A stretch of 64,000 bases of DNA, from positions 42,636 through 106,635 of the forward strand of contig CBFHOG010000005.1 in the NCBI GenBank assembly GCA_965657545.1. The letters run 5' to 3'. A model generated the notes under the pieces. The model searched no databases. It had not been told where the DNA came from and worked only from the letters and a program-made list of their open reading frames with translations. Every line of letters begins with the position of its first letter. Position 1 is the first letter of the stretch. The stretch is from UBA7446 sp965657545 (GTDB lineage Bacteria; Bacteroidota; Bacteroidia; Flavobacteriales; Flavobacteriaceae). Made by a program: the position numbers and the translations under genes. Of the stretch, positions 8,047-17,236 are shown in pieces.

Positions 8047-9816
8047 ATGGAATCAATACTTATAAAACACTTAAGCGGATACTTTAAAGCACAGTACAAC
8101 AAAGAGGTTGGTACGTTTGAAATTCAACCCACAAAACCGCAATTTGAAGGTGATTTGACCCTCGTGGTTTTTCCATTGCTTAAAGTAGTTCCAAAAAAAC
8201 CGGCTGAACTTGCTACGGAATTGGGTGATTTTCTGGTTGATGCAGTAGCGGAAATTAAAGCATACAATGTGGTTCAAGGCTTTTTGAACATTGAGATTTC
8301 AGATGCCTACTATATTGATTTTCTTTTGCAACTATCGCAAAATCCCAACTTTGGATTTACGCAAAAGACTGCTGTGTCTGATACGCTTTTGGTTGAGTAC
8401 TCATCGCCCAATACCAACAAACCCCTACACCTTGGACACATCAGGAATAACCTGTTGGGAGCTTCTGTTGCCAATATTTTGGCAGCGCATGGGGATAAAG
8501 TGCACACCACACAAATCATCAACGACAGAGGTATTCACATTTGCAAGTCAATGGTGGCGTGGCAAAAATTCGGAAACGCCGAAACACCTACAAGTACTGG
8601 TTTAAAAGGCGATGCGCTTGTTGGGAAGTATTATGTACTTTTTGATCAACAGTATAAAAAGGAAATAGCAGATTTAGTTGCTACGGGCATTACGGAAGAC
8701 CAAGCTAAAAACGACGCGCCTATACTGCAAGAAGCGAAAGAAATGCTATTAAAATGGGAACAAAACGACCCCGATGTACGCTCACTTTGGAAACAAATGA
8801 ATACATGGGTATATGATGGTTTTGCCAAAACATATTCTCGATTAGGTGTTCATTTTGATTCGTATTACTATGAAAGTGACACCTATTTATTGGGAAAAGA
8901 TACGGTTGATGAAGGTCTTTCAAAAGGTATTTTTTATTCAAAAGATGACGGTTCTGTTTGGGTGGATTTAACTGAAGATGGCTTAGACGAAAAATTGTTA
9001 CTTCGTTCAGATGGTACTTCTGTTTATATGACGCAAGATCTGGGTACTGCGCGATTGCGATATACCAATCATCCCGATATGAAAGGCATGGTATATACAG
9101 TTGGGAACGAACAAGACTATCATTTTAAGGTGTTGTTTTTAATTCTAAAAAAACTAGGATATGATTGGTCTTCCCAATTACATCACCTAAGCTATGGTAT
9201 GGTGGACTTGCCTAGTGGAAAAATGAAAAGTAGGGAAGGTACTGTTGTTGACGCCGATGCGCTTATGGACGAAATGCATGCCACGGCGAAGCAAATTTCT
9301 CAAGAGTTGGGTAAGCTTGATGGTATGACAGAAGACGAAAAAGAAAATCTATATCACACCATTGGTATGGGTGCATTAAAATATTACATCCTCAAAGTAG
9401 ATCCCAAAAAGCGTATTCTATTTGACCCTAAAGCTTCGGTTGATTTCAGTGGAAACACGGGGCCATTTATCCAATATACACACGCTCGAATTCAATCTAT
9501 TTTAAGAAAAGCGGGCGAAAATAATGCCGCTTACGATACAACAGTTTCATTACATAATAAAGAGAAAGCAGTGCTTAAAATGCTGGGGCAGTTTCCAGCT
9601 ACTGTCTCCGCTGCAGCAAATCAATATAGTCCTGCGTTGATTGCTAATTATGTATATGATTTAGTAAAACATTACAACTCGTATTACCAAGAAGTTCCCA
9701 TTTTGGTGGAGGATAGTAGCATAAAATCTTTGCGTGTTGCGCTTTGCGCTGCAGTGGGTCAGGTAATTCAAAAAAGTTTGGGACTTCTGGGTATTGAGGC
9801 TCCAGAAAGGATGTAA
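8047..9816 (+). CDS. argS: Arginyl-tRNA synthetase
   Basis: ArgRS charges tRNA-Arg. The 589-residue class I synthetase has the N-terminal Add-1 domain (residues ~1-110), the HIGH signature as SSPNTNKPLHLGHIRNN, a KMSK-like loop GKMKSREGTVVDA, and a C-terminal anticodon-binding domain with the DALR-type ending (NSYYQEVPILVEDS ... LRVALCAAVGQVIQKSLGLLGI). Full length, with its own promoter. It converges on the proteorhodopsin gene; a shared hairpin lies between them. Confidence 0.97.
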   Translation: MESILIKHLSGYFKAQYNKEVGTFEIQPTKPQFEGDLTLVVFPLLKVVPKKPAELATELGDFLVDAVAEIKAYNVVQGFLNIEISDAYYIDFLLQLSQNPNFGFTQKTAVSDTLLVEYSSPNTNKPLHLGHIRNNLLGASVANILAAHGDKVHTTQIINDRGIHICKSMVAWQKFGNAETPTSTGLKGDALVGKYYVLFDQQYKKEIADLVATGITEDQAKNDAPILQEAKEMLLKWEQNDPDVRSLWKQMNTWVYDGFAKTYSRLGVHFDSYYYESDTYLLGKDTVDEGLSKGIFYSKDDGSVWVDLTEDGLDEKLLLRSDGTSVYMTQDLGTARLRYTNHPDMKGMVYTVGNEQDYHFKVLFLILKKLGYDWSSQLHHLSYGMVDLPSGKMKSREGTVVDADALMDEMHATAKQISQELGKLDGMTEDEKENLYHTIGMGALKYYILKVDPKKRILFDPKASVDFSGNTGPFIQYTHARIQSILRKAGENNAAYDTTVSLHNKEKAVLKMLGQFPATVSAAANQYSPALIANYVYDLVKHYNSYYQEVPILVEDSSIKSLRVALCAAVGQVIQKSLGLLGIEAPERM

Positions 9817-9846
9817 AAAAAAAGCCCCGATGTAACATCGAGGCTT
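9817..9846 (-). terminator. Terminator of proteorhodopsin gene
   Basis: An inverted repeat (minus strand AAGCCTCGATGT / ACATCGGGGCTT, one mismatch) is followed on the minus strand by nine T. The poly-T side shows it mainly ends the proteorhodopsin transcript. It starts right after the argS stop and could also weakly slow argS transcripts. Confidence 0.8.
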
Positions 9847-9867
9847 AATTTGAATAATTTATTAAAA

Positions 9868-10578
9868 TTATTTGCTAGATACAGCTGCAGCATAAACTAC
9901 AAGACCAAATCCAATTTTGTTGATTGCATCACCAATGTTGTAAACAACATCCATGTTTAAACCAATTCCGTCAACAAAGTCATACCAACCGTCAGTACCG
10001 ATCATATATCCTAATGGGTAAATTGCCCATCCGATAAGTACAAACAATGTTAGCGTTTTGTGTGCTTTTTCAACAGAACCTCCTGCAGCAGCAGCAAGCT
10101 TAGCCAAAGGACCAAATTTGATTAACCACGCAATGTAGAAGTATGCTAAACCAGAAGCAAGACCCCAAAGTGCAGGACCGCTAGCAGTATCAGAAACTTC
10201 TCCAAAGTAACCTGTTACTAACATTACAAGTGAAGCCCAAATCAAAGTGCTAAGGTGCTTTTTGGTTGCACCAGCCGCTTTTAAGATAAGGTAAAACTCA
10301 ACACACATTAATGGAACAGTTAAAATCCAGTCAATATAACGGATCTCAGTTGTTACACCACCTGTAGTTGCAGCTTCTCTCATGTAATAATAGTGAACAG
10401 CAGCAATAAATGTAATCAATCCTGATACCAAGATAGACGTTCTCCATTTGCTGTCAAATTGGTTTAAAGACAAGAAAAAGAAAGCTGACGCAGCAGTCAT
10501 TGCCATTGTCCCTAAAAAGAAAGTGAAATTTACCGGATCACTTAGGTCCGCAATAGTTACTAAATTTGTAAGTGTCAT
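9868..10578 (-). CDS. Proteorhodopsin, proton-pumping, green-type
   Basis: A seven-helix retinal protein (236 residues) that should pump protons out of the cell in light. The proton acceptor D83, T87 and donor E94 (segment RYIDWILTVPLMCVEFYL) give the DTE motif of proton pumps; H62 pairs with the acceptor; K221 (NIGDAINKIGFG) is the retinal Schiff-base lysine. The spectral-tuning position (105 in the original proteorhodopsin) is Met91, which in flavobacteria goes with green absorption. The adjacent divergent blh gene supplies retinal. The N-terminus MTLTNLVTIADLSDP has no obvious cleaved signal peptide. Identification is firm; pump activity is inferred from the motif. Confidence 0.97.
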   Translation of the reverse strand: MTLTNLVTIADLSDPVNFTFFLGTMAMTAASAFFFLSLNQFDSKWRTSILVSGLITFIAAVHYYYMREAATTGGVTTEIRYIDWILTVPLMCVEFYLILKAAGATKKHLSTLIWASLVMLVTGYFGEVSDTASGPALWGLASGLAYFYIAWLIKFGPLAKLAAAAGGSVEKAHKTLTLFVLIGWAIYPLGYMIGTDGWYDFVDGIGLNMDVVYNIGDAINKIGFGLVVYAAAVSSK

Positions 10579-10634
10579 AATTTTTTAATTATAATTTTGT
10601 TGAGCGCAAGTTAAAAAAAATTAAACAAACCGTA

Positions 10635-10642
10635 TATATTTG
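10635..10642 (+). promoter_or_regulatory. -7 element of blh promoter
   Basis: TATATTTG fits TAnnTTTG and ends 31 bases before the blh ATG. It lies in the 95-base, very AT-rich gap shared with the divergent proteorhodopsin gene, for which I found no perfect -7 match (best: TAACTTGC on the minus strand). Confidence 0.55.
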
Positions 10643-10673
10643 ATTAAAATTTTTCAAACAATATAAAAAACAC

Positions 10674-11555
10674 ATGCCTAAACTATTGAGTTTTGAACGC
10701 CAAAAAATCGGTATCACACTGATTTGCACCCTGTTGGGACTGGCATTGCCTATGTCTTTTTTATGGGTTTTAGCGGCTATAAATGTGTTAATAATTGGTG
10801 TAATTCATGGTGCAAATGATTTATATATCCTATCAAAATATAGTAAAACGACAAAAAAACGTCAATTTGGATATTTATTTGTCAGTTACGTATTTTTTGT
10901 ATCAATTATGGTTTTGGCGCTTTATAACGTTCCACAATACGCACTTTTGTTGTTTGTTTTAGCCAGTTCGTTCCATTTTGGGGAGCAACAATGGCATAAG
11001 AATAGCATTGTCAAATCCGCAAAGCTTCATATTTTCTATATTGTTTATGGTGCATTTCTTTTTTCTTTGTTGTTTTTCACCCATCAAGATCAAACACTTT
11101 CTATAATTCAAGAAATTTCAGGTATTCAAATGGAGCAAAATATGCTATTACACATATTGATTGTCTCCTTTATACTTACCGTTTTTTTTGGATTATTAAA
11201 TATTAAACAAATTAAGACACAGTTCTTTTTTCAGTTTTTAGCACTTCTGTCTTTACTATTACTGTTTACCCAAACCTCCCTTTTGTGGTCTTTTTCAGTC
11301 TATTTTGTGTTGTGGCACAGTATTCCATCATTAAAAGAGCAAGCGGTAGTATTATACCCCAATGATATGCATCCTATATATACATACTTTAAACAGGCGC
11401 TTCCATACTGGATCTTGTCTTTAATTGGTCTAGCAGTAGCTTTTGTTTTTTTTAATGAAAATACAGCATCCCTTCTGTCCCTATTTTTTGGATTTTTGGC
11501 AGCTATTACCATTCCCCATGTTCTTGTTATTTTTTGGATGCACCAGAAAAACTAA
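10674..11555 (+). CDS. blh: Beta-carotene 15,15'-dioxygenase, Brp/Blh family
   Basis: This membrane enzyme splits beta-carotene into two retinal molecules, the chromophore of proteorhodopsin. The 293-residue protein has about eight hydrophobic helices and the four conserved family histidines: H45 (IHGANDLYIL), H101 (SSFHFGEQQWH), H215 (LWHSIPSL) and H282 (IPHVLVIF). It is divergent from the proteorhodopsin gene across 95 bases, the common arrangement in marine flavobacteria. The carotenoid genes needed to make beta-carotene (crtE, crtB, crtI, crtY) are not in this window. Confidence 0.95.
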   Translation: MPKLLSFERQKIGITLICTLLGLALPMSFLWVLAAINVLIIGVIHGANDLYILSKYSKTTKKRQFGYLFVSYVFFVSIMVLALYNVPQYALLLFVLASSFHFGEQQWHKNSIVKSAKLHIFYIVYGAFLFSLLFFTHQDQTLSIIQEISGIQMEQNMLLHILIVSFILTVFFGLLNIKQIKTQFFFQFLALLSLLLLFTQTSLLWSFSVYFVLWHSIPSLKEQAVVLYPNDMHPIYTYFKQALPYWILSLIGLAVAFVFFNENTASLLSLFFGFLAAITIPHVLVIFWMHQKN

Positions 11556-11560
11556 TTCCG

Positions 11561-11568
11561 TAATTTTG
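11561..11568 (+). promoter_or_regulatory. -7 element of ffh promoter
   Basis: TAATTTTG fits TAnnTTTG and ends 17 bases before the ffh ATG. Confidence 0.55.
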
Positions 11569-11585
11569 AACTTTATTTCCAATTC

Positions 11586-12908
11586 ATGTTTGAACAGTTT
11601 AGTCAACGCCTAGACAAGGCGCTAAAAACACTTAAGGGTCACGGACGCATTACCGAGATTAATGTTGCCGAAACAATGAAAGAAGTTCGCCGTGCGCTAC
11701 TTGATGCCGATGTGAATTTCAAAATTGCCAAATCTTTTTCAGAAGACGTCAAGCAGAAAGCACTGGGTCAAAAAGTCCTCACAAGCTTAAAGCCAGGTCA
11801 GTTACTCATAAAAATTGTACAAGACGAACTGACTGCGTTACTCGGCGGACAAAAGGCTTCACTTGCTGTTTCAGGGAAACCCGCTGTCATATTAATGAGC
11901 GGCTTGCAGGGTTCAGGGAAAACGACCTGTACTGCCAAACTGGCTAAACACCTTAAAACAAAGCAGGCTAAAAAAGTTTTACTCGTTGCTTGTGATGTGT
12001 ACCGTCCGGCGGCAATTGAACAATTACAAGTATTGGGAGAGCAAATAGATGTAGCTGTTTTTGCACAACCCGAAAACAACAATCCTGTTGAGATTGCCAA
12101 TAATGCCTTACAACATGCCAAAACACATCAGTTTAATGTTGTTATTATTGATACCGCTGGTCGATTGGCGATTGACGAGGCACTCATGCAAGAAATTGAC
12201 AGCATTCACAAAGCGGTTCGACCAACGGAAACACTTTTTGTAGTTGATGCCATGATGGGGCAAGATGCGGTAAATACAGCAAAAGCCTTCCACGATTTAC
12301 TGCAATTTGACGGAATTGTCCTTACCAAAATGGATGGTGATACACGAGGTGGTGCTGCGCTTTCCATAAAGTCTATTGTCAATAAGCCTATCAAATTTAT
12401 TGGTACGGGAGAAAAAGTAGATGCTTTGGATGTATTTCACCCCGACCGTATGGCGGAGCGTATTTTGGGAATGGGCGATGTGGTCTCCTTAGTTGAGCGT
12501 GCTCAAGAGCAGGTTGACGAAGAGGAAGCAAAACGTATTCAGCGTAAAATCTCTAAAAACCAATTCGGATATGACGATTTTTTGAGCCAGCTCAAGCAAG
12601 TGCAGCGCATGGGTTCTATGAAAGATTTAGTAGGGATGATTCCTGGTGCGAGTAAAGCATTAAACGGTGCAGAAATTGACGAAGATGCGTTTAAGGGCGT
12701 AGAGGCACTCATTCAATCTATGACACCCAAAGAACGCCAACAACCCAAATTGCTTGATTACAGTAGAAAAAAACGTATTGCCAAAGGCGCTGGTATGCAA
12801 ATGGATGATATCAACAAACTGGTAAAACAGTTTGAACAGATGAGTAAAATGATGAAAATGATGCAAGGGGGCAAATCCTCTAAGCTGATGCAAATGTTTG
12901 GAAAATGA
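11586..12908 (+). CDS. ffh: Signal recognition particle protein Ffh
   Basis: Ffh binds signal sequences of nascent membrane proteins and, with 4.5S RNA and FtsY, delivers ribosomes to the translocon. The 440-residue protein has the N domain, the GTPase G domain (GLQGSGKTTCTAKLAKHL, DTAGRL, TKMDGDTRGGAALS) and the methionine-rich M domain ending in MSKMMKMMQGGKSSKLMQMF. The stop overlaps the folD ATG (ATGA), so ffh-folD-queE form one transcription unit. Confidence 0.98.
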   Translation: MFEQFSQRLDKALKTLKGHGRITEINVAETMKEVRRALLDADVNFKIAKSFSEDVKQKALGQKVLTSLKPGQLLIKIVQDELTALLGGQKASLAVSGKPAVILMSGLQGSGKTTCTAKLAKHLKTKQAKKVLLVACDVYRPAAIEQLQVLGEQIDVAVFAQPENNNPVEIANNALQHAKTHQFNVVIIDTAGRLAIDEALMQEIDSIHKAVRPTETLFVVDAMMGQDAVNTAKAFHDLLQFDGIVLTKMDGDTRGGAALSIKSIVNKPIKFIGTGEKVDALDVFHPDRMAERILGMGDVVSLVERAQEQVDEEEAKRIQRKISKNQFGYDDFLSQLKQVQRMGSMKDLVGMIPGASKALNGAEIDEDAFKGVEALIQSMTPKERQQPKLLDYSRKKRIAKGAGMQMDDINKLVKQFEQMSKMMKMMQGGKSSKLMQMFGK

Positions 12909-13783
12909 GCACTATTTTAGACGGAAAAGCCACCTCAAATCAAATTAAAGAAGAACTTTCGCAAGAAGTCACAGCACTTAAAGCGTCAGGCAAACGCCCA
13001 CCGCACTTGGCTGCTGTTTTGGTAGGAAACGATGGTGCTAGTCTAACCTATGTGGGTAGCAAGGTACGCTCTTGCGAAAAAATTGGATTTGACTCCACGT
13101 TGATACGCTTAGAAGATACCGTTACACAAGACGAGCTTCTTGAGACCATCGACACATTAAATAACGACACTACACTTGACGGCTTTATTGTGCAGCTTCC
13201 CCTTCCTAAACACATCGACGAAGAAGTTGTACTACATGCGATAAATCCCGACAAAGACGTGGATGGATTTCATCCTACCAATTTTGGAAAAATGGCACTA
13301 GGCATGGAAACCTTTATTCCTGCAACGCCGTTTGGCATCATGGAATTACTACACAGGTATAAGTTAGATATCAGTGGTAAACATGCTGTTGTGATTGGCC
13401 GCAGTCATATCGTAGGTCGTCCAATGAGCATTTTGTTATCTGATAAAGGTAACCCTGGTAATGCTACCGTAACACTAACGCATAGCCGTACACAAAATCT
13501 AGCAGAAATTACCAAAACAGCTGATATTGTAGTTTCCGCCTTAGGCGTACCAAATTTTGTTACCGCTGATATGATTAAGCAAGGTGCTATTATCATTGAC
13601 GTAGGCATTACGCGCGTTCCTGACGAAAATCATCCAAAAGGCTATGTCATTACAGGTGATGTGGCATATGATGAAGTGAAAGAAAAAGCCAGTTTTATTA
13701 CACCCGTTCCCGGTGGTGTAGGCCCCATGACTATTGCCATGTTGTTGCAAAACACCATGTTGGCGTATAAACGCAACTCCTAA
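12905..13783 (+). CDS. folD: Methylenetetrahydrofolate dehydrogenase/cyclohydrolase FolD
   Basis: FolD oxidises 5,10-methylene-THF to 10-formyl-THF in one-carbon metabolism and supports purine synthesis. The 292-residue protein has the catalytic segment VGSKVRSCEKIGF (Lys in the K-motif), DGFIVQLPLPKHID, PDKDVDGFHPTNFGKM and the NAD(P)-binding part VIGRSHIVGRPMSILL, ending with TPVPGGVGPMTIAMLLQNT. Full length; four-base overlap with ffh and three bases before queE. Confidence 0.98.
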   Translation: MSTILDGKATSNQIKEELSQEVTALKASGKRPPHLAAVLVGNDGASLTYVGSKVRSCEKIGFDSTLIRLEDTVTQDELLETIDTLNNDTTLDGFIVQLPLPKHIDEEVVLHAINPDKDVDGFHPTNFGKMALGMETFIPATPFGIMELLHRYKLDISGKHAVVIGRSHIVGRPMSILLSDKGNPGNATVTLTHSRTQNLAEITKTADIVVSALGVPNFVTADMIKQGAIIIDVGITRVPDENHPKGYVITGDVAYDEVKEKASFITPVPGGVGPMTIAMLLQNTMLAYKRNS

Positions 13784-13786
13784 TAA

Positions 13787-14416
13787 ATGCAATCCAAACT
13801 TCAACAAGCTGTTGCTTCTGGACTTGCACTTCCGTTAATGGAGGCTTTTTATACCATTCAGGGTGAGGGATACCACAAAGGCAGCGCAGCATTTTTTATT
13901 CGCATTGGTGGCTGTGATGTAGGGTGTCATTGGTGTGATGTAAAAGAAAGTTGGGATGCTAATCTACACCCACCAACCTATATTGACGAAATTGTTGCGC
14001 AAGCAAAACAATATTCGGATACCGTTGTGGTCACGGGAGGCGAGCCACTGATGTGGAATATGGCACCACTTACAGAAGCCTTACAAGCAGCGGGTATGAA
14101 AACACATATTGAAACGTCGGGTGCGTATTCACTATCTGGTATTTGGGATTGGGTTTGCCTCTCGCCTAAAAAGCGTATGCTACCAAAACCCGAGATTTAC
14201 AAAGCTGCAGATGAGTTAAAAGTTATTGTATATAACAAAGACGACTTGCAATTTGCCGAAAAACAAGCTGTTGGAATTTCAAAAAAGTGTAAACTATACT
14301 TACAACCAGAGTGGAGTAGAAGGGATAGTGCCATTCCAATGATTGTAGATTATGTACTAAAAAATCCCAAGTGGATGGCATCGTTGCAAACGCACAAATA
14401 CCTAAAAATCCCATAG
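13787..14416 (+). CDS. queE: 7-carboxy-7-deazaguanine synthase QueE
   Basis: QueE is a radical SAM enzyme that makes 7-carboxy-7-deazaguanine, an intermediate for queuosine in tRNA. The 209-residue protein has the 4Fe-4S motif C-x3-C-x2-C in GGCDVGCHWCDVKESW, the N-terminal EAFYTIQGEGYHKG typical of QueE and VVVTGGEPLMWN. Length fits the family. The other queuosine genes are not in the window. The next gene probably starts on the GTG overlapping its TAG stop. Confidence 0.95.
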   Translation: MQSKLQQAVASGLALPLMEAFYTIQGEGYHKGSAAFFIRIGGCDVGCHWCDVKESWDANLHPPTYIDEIVAQAKQYSDTVVVTGGEPLMWNMAPLTEALQAAGMKTHIETSGAYSLSGIWDWVCLSPKKRMLPKPEIYKAADELKVIVYNKDDLQFAEKQAVGISKKCKLYLQPEWSRRDSAIPMIVDYVLKNPKWMASLQTHKYLKIP

Positions 14417-14907
14417 TGATAGATCCCCAAAAACTGCCCGAACAAGCAGCGAAAGTCGCGCAGGAAAACGTCAAATATTTAAAAAAGCTAAAGGTACGCA
14501 AGCCAAAAAAGTTGGATGCAGTGATGACAAAGCTGCACAATGAAACCTTCGCAAAAATAGACTGCCTAAACTGTGCCAATTGCTGTAAAACCACAGGACC
14601 TCTCTTTTTGCCCTCAGACATTAAGCGCATCAGTAAACGACTTCGCATGAAGCCATCCGAATTCGAGGTTACATACTTGCGTATTGATGAAGATAATGAC
14701 AAGGTACTTCAGCAAGTACCCTGTTCGTTTTTAGGTGCAGATAACCATTGTAGTATTTACGAAGACCGCCCTAAAGCCTGCCGAGAATTTCCTCATACCG
14801 ACAGACCAAAATTGCATCAAATCACAGCTATTACCGCTAAAAATGTAGCGGTATGTCCTGCTGTTTACGATATCGTGGAGCGATTAAAATCTGAACTCCC
14901 GCTATAG
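14416..14907 (+). CDS. YkgJ-family cysteine cluster protein
   Basis: The protein has the conserved Cys cluster of the YkgJ/UPF0153 family (CLNCANCC, then CSFLGADNHCSIYEDRPKACREFP and VAVCP), which probably binds a zinc or iron-sulphur centre; the family's function is not established. I chose the GTG that overlaps the queE stop (TAGTG; 163 residues); an ATG 45 bases upstream inside queE would add 15 residues. The start is the uncertain point. It is the last gene of the ffh-folD-queE unit. Confidence 0.85.
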   Translation: MIDPQKLPEQAAKVAQENVKYLKKLKVRKPKKLDAVMTKLHNETFAKIDCLNCANCCKTTGPLFLPSDIKRISKRLRMKPSEFEVTYLRIDEDNDKVLQQVPCSFLGADNHCSIYEDRPKACREFPHTDRPKLHQITAITAKNVAVCPAVYDIVERLKSELPL

Positions 14908-14954
14908 TTCCATACTGAAAATATACCTTACATTTAGACTTTAAAAACCCATTA

Positions 14955-16181
14955 GTGCGCTTTACTTGGTTTATAGCTCGAAGAATTATTGGTCAGCGTT
15001 CGCATCGCAGCAGCGTTTCGGGTCCCATTATTACCATTGGCATTATTGCCATTGCGTTGGGGGTAATTACCATGCTTATTGCTATTGGAACTGGTGTGGG
15101 ATTACAACATAAAATCGGGCAAAAAGTAGCTGCTTTTAGTGGTCATGTTCGCGTTACCACGCTAGAAAATAGCCAACGTTTAGAAACACTTAAGCCTTTA
15201 GAAAACGCATCCGAAATTCGCAATACCTTATTGCAGCAGTCTAACGTATATGCTTCGCAGTCAGTGGCTTATGTCCCTGGTGTCATCCTAAACCAAAATG
15301 CTTTTGACGGTATTGTTTTTAAGGGTATAGATGATTCTTTTAACTCCAAATTTTTCAGCTTTTTTGGGAATTCAGAAAAAGTTTCAGCACTTGGAGCGCA
15401 AGACATATGGATTTCTACAGCATTGGCAAATAAACTAGCCTTATCTATTGGCGATCGTGTTTCGCTATATTTTGCATCTGAAGAAACAGCAATGCCCAAA
15501 CGCCGTAGTTGCAATGTGGTAGGGCTTTTTACCACGGGTTTCTCAGACTATGACAATACCTACGTGCTTGGGCATCTGGACGTGGTGCGTTCATTGTATG
15601 GTTGGGATAACAATCAAGTGGGTGCTTTTGAACTTTTTTTAAATGACAGCTCCGAACTTTCTGCCCAATCCGATATACTTTACGACAGTATAGATGCATT
15701 GGTAGATGTACAACATATAGAGGAACAATTTCCCGAAATTTTTAATTGGATCCGCTTGTTTGGAACCAATATCTCTTTGATTATCATTATAATGATTATT
15801 GTTGGTGGAGTGAATATGATTACCGCTTTGTTGGTGCTTATTTTGGAGCAAACGCAACTCATTGGGATAACTCGTGTTATGGGCGCAGCCGTACGTTCGC
15901 TGCAACAACTTTTTCTGATTCAAGGTGGATATTTGATAGGAGTTGGGCTTTTTTGGGGAAATCTCATCGGACTTGGATTACTGTTTATTCAAAAACAAAC
16001 AGGTATTATTTCCTTAGACCCTGCTACCTATTACGTAAAAGAAGTACCTGTTTATATGGATGTTACTACAGTATTATGGCTCAATGGGCTTACGTTGTTC
16101 ATCTGCCTTGCCTTACTGGTTTTACCTTCACTTATTATTGCCCGTATCACGCCAACGCAAGCACTTAAAATAAATCCGTAG
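14955..16181 (+). CDS. FtsX/LolE-type ABC transporter permease
   Basis: A 408-residue inner-membrane protein of the MacB/LolCE/FtsX permease class. One membrane helix lies near the N-terminus (ITIGIIAIALGVITMLIAIGTG), followed by a ~220-residue periplasmic domain and three C-terminal helices (ISLIIIIMIIVGGVNMITAL; LIGVGLFWGNLIGLGLLF; LTLFICLALLVLPSLIIA), ending in the typical ITPTQALKINP. This suggests lipoprotein release or another mechanotransmission task, but no ATPase partner is adjacent, so the substrate is unknown. The start is GTG; the N-terminal WFIARRIIGQRSHRSSVSGP matches LolE-like proteins. Confidence 0.88.
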   Translation: MRFTWFIARRIIGQRSHRSSVSGPIITIGIIAIALGVITMLIAIGTGVGLQHKIGQKVAAFSGHVRVTTLENSQRLETLKPLENASEIRNTLLQQSNVYASQSVAYVPGVILNQNAFDGIVFKGIDDSFNSKFFSFFGNSEKVSALGAQDIWISTALANKLALSIGDRVSLYFASEETAMPKRRSCNVVGLFTTGFSDYDNTYVLGHLDVVRSLYGWDNNQVGAFELFLNDSSELSAQSDILYDSIDALVDVQHIEEQFPEIFNWIRLFGTNISLIIIIMIIVGGVNMITALLVLILEQTQLIGITRVMGAAVRSLQQLFLIQGGYLIGVGLFWGNLIGLGLLFIQKQTGIISLDPATYYVKEVPVYMDVTTVLWLNGLTLFICLALLVLPSLIIARITPTQALKINP

Positions 16182-16183
16182 CA

Positions 16184-16214
16184 TTGGTTAACGCTAGTGC
16201 ATTACTTACCTTTG
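16184..16214 (+). promoter_or_regulatory. Promoter of CBS-like gene (leaderless type)
   Basis: A TTG (16184-16186) lies 20 bases before a perfect -7 element TACCTTTG (16207-16214). Only four bases separate the -7 from the ATG, so the mRNA probably begins at the start codon. Confidence 0.65.
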
Positions 16215-16218
16215 TGAC

Positions 16219-17196
16219 ATGCATTATGTAGAAAACATTCTTAAAACGATTGGCAATACGCCCCTAATCAAGCTCAATAAAATCACGGCCGAAATAGACG
16301 CTTTGGTGTTAGCTAAAGTGGAATATTTTAACCCTGGCAGCTCTGTAAAAGACCGCATGGCACTCAAAATGGTGGAAGACGCCGAAGCCGATGGACGTCT
16401 AAAACCTGGAGGCACCATTGTGGAAGGAACGTCTGGAAACACTGGGATGGGATTGGCGTTAGCAGCCATTGTAAAAGGCTATAAGTTGATTTGTGTTTCT
16501 ACCGATAAGCAATCCAAAGAAAAATTTGATATCCTGCGTGCTGTGGGGGCGGAGGTTATTGTATGCCCAACAAATGTAGCACCAGACGATCCACGGTCGT
16601 ATTATTCTACCTCTAAACGTATTGCCGAAGAAACACCCAATGCGTGGTATGTTAACCAGTATGACAACCCCTCAAATGCCGTTGCGCATTACGAACAAAC
16701 AGGCCCTGAGATTTGGGAACAAACCGATGGCAAGATCACACATTTTGTAGTGGGTGTAGGAACAGGTGGTACCATTTCGGGTGTTGCCAAATACCTAAAA
16801 GAGAAAAACCCGGATATTAAAATTTGGGGGATTGATACCTATGGCTCTGTATTTAAGAAATACCACGAAACGGGTATTTTTGACGAGAAAGAAATTTACC
16901 CTTACATCACGGAAGGGATAGGAGAGGATATTCTACCTGAAAATGTGGACTTTAAGCTTATTGATGCTTTTGAAAAAGTAACGGATAAAGACGCTGCGGT
17001 ATATACGCGAAAGCTGGCGCGTGAAGAGGGTATTTTTGCTGGAAACTCTTGTGGTGCTGCCGTTAAGGGTGTGCTCCAACTAAAAAAGCACTTCGGGCCA
17101 GACGATGTGGTGGTGGTATTGTTACACGATTCGGGTAGCCGTTATGTGGGTAAAATGTATAACGACGACTGGATGAAAGAAAAAGGGTTCTTGTAA
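16219..17196 (+). CDS. PLP-dependent cysteine/cystathionine beta-synthase family enzyme
   Basis: A fold-type II pyridoxal-phosphate enzyme that makes cysteine or cystathionine from an activated serine. The PLP lysine is K44 (NPGSSVKDRMALKM), the substrate loop is EGTSGNTGMGLA and the phosphate cup GVGTGGTISGVAKYL. The C-terminal SGSRYVGKMYNDDWMKEKGF resembles the catalytic core of cystathionine beta-synthases more than plain CysK, but the CBS regulatory domains are absent (325 residues). Whether it acts as cysteine synthase or CBS cannot be settled from sequence alone. Confidence 0.9.
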   Translation: MHYVENILKTIGNTPLIKLNKITAEIDALVLAKVEYFNPGSSVKDRMALKMVEDAEADGRLKPGGTIVEGTSGNTGMGLALAAIVKGYKLICVSTDKQSKEKFDILRAVGAEVIVCPTNVAPDDPRSYYSTSKRIAEETPNAWYVNQYDNPSNAVAHYEQTGPEIWEQTDGKITHFVVGVGTGGTISGVAKYLKEKNPDIKIWGIDTYGSVFKKYHETGIFDEKEIYPYITEGIGEDILPENVDFKLIDAFEKVTDKDAAVYTRKLAREEGIFAGNSCGAAVKGVLQLKKHFGPDDVVVVLLHDSGSRYVGKMYNDDWMKEKGFL

Positions 17197-17236
17197 TAAT
17201 AGCTATTCAAACAAGCCATATTAATAAAAAAGGATA

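Noticed and set aside
15746..16168. 140-codon plus-strand frame overlapping the permease
   Set aside because: Frame-shifted reading of the membrane helices of the FtsX-like gene; rich in Tyr, Trp and Cys with no family match.
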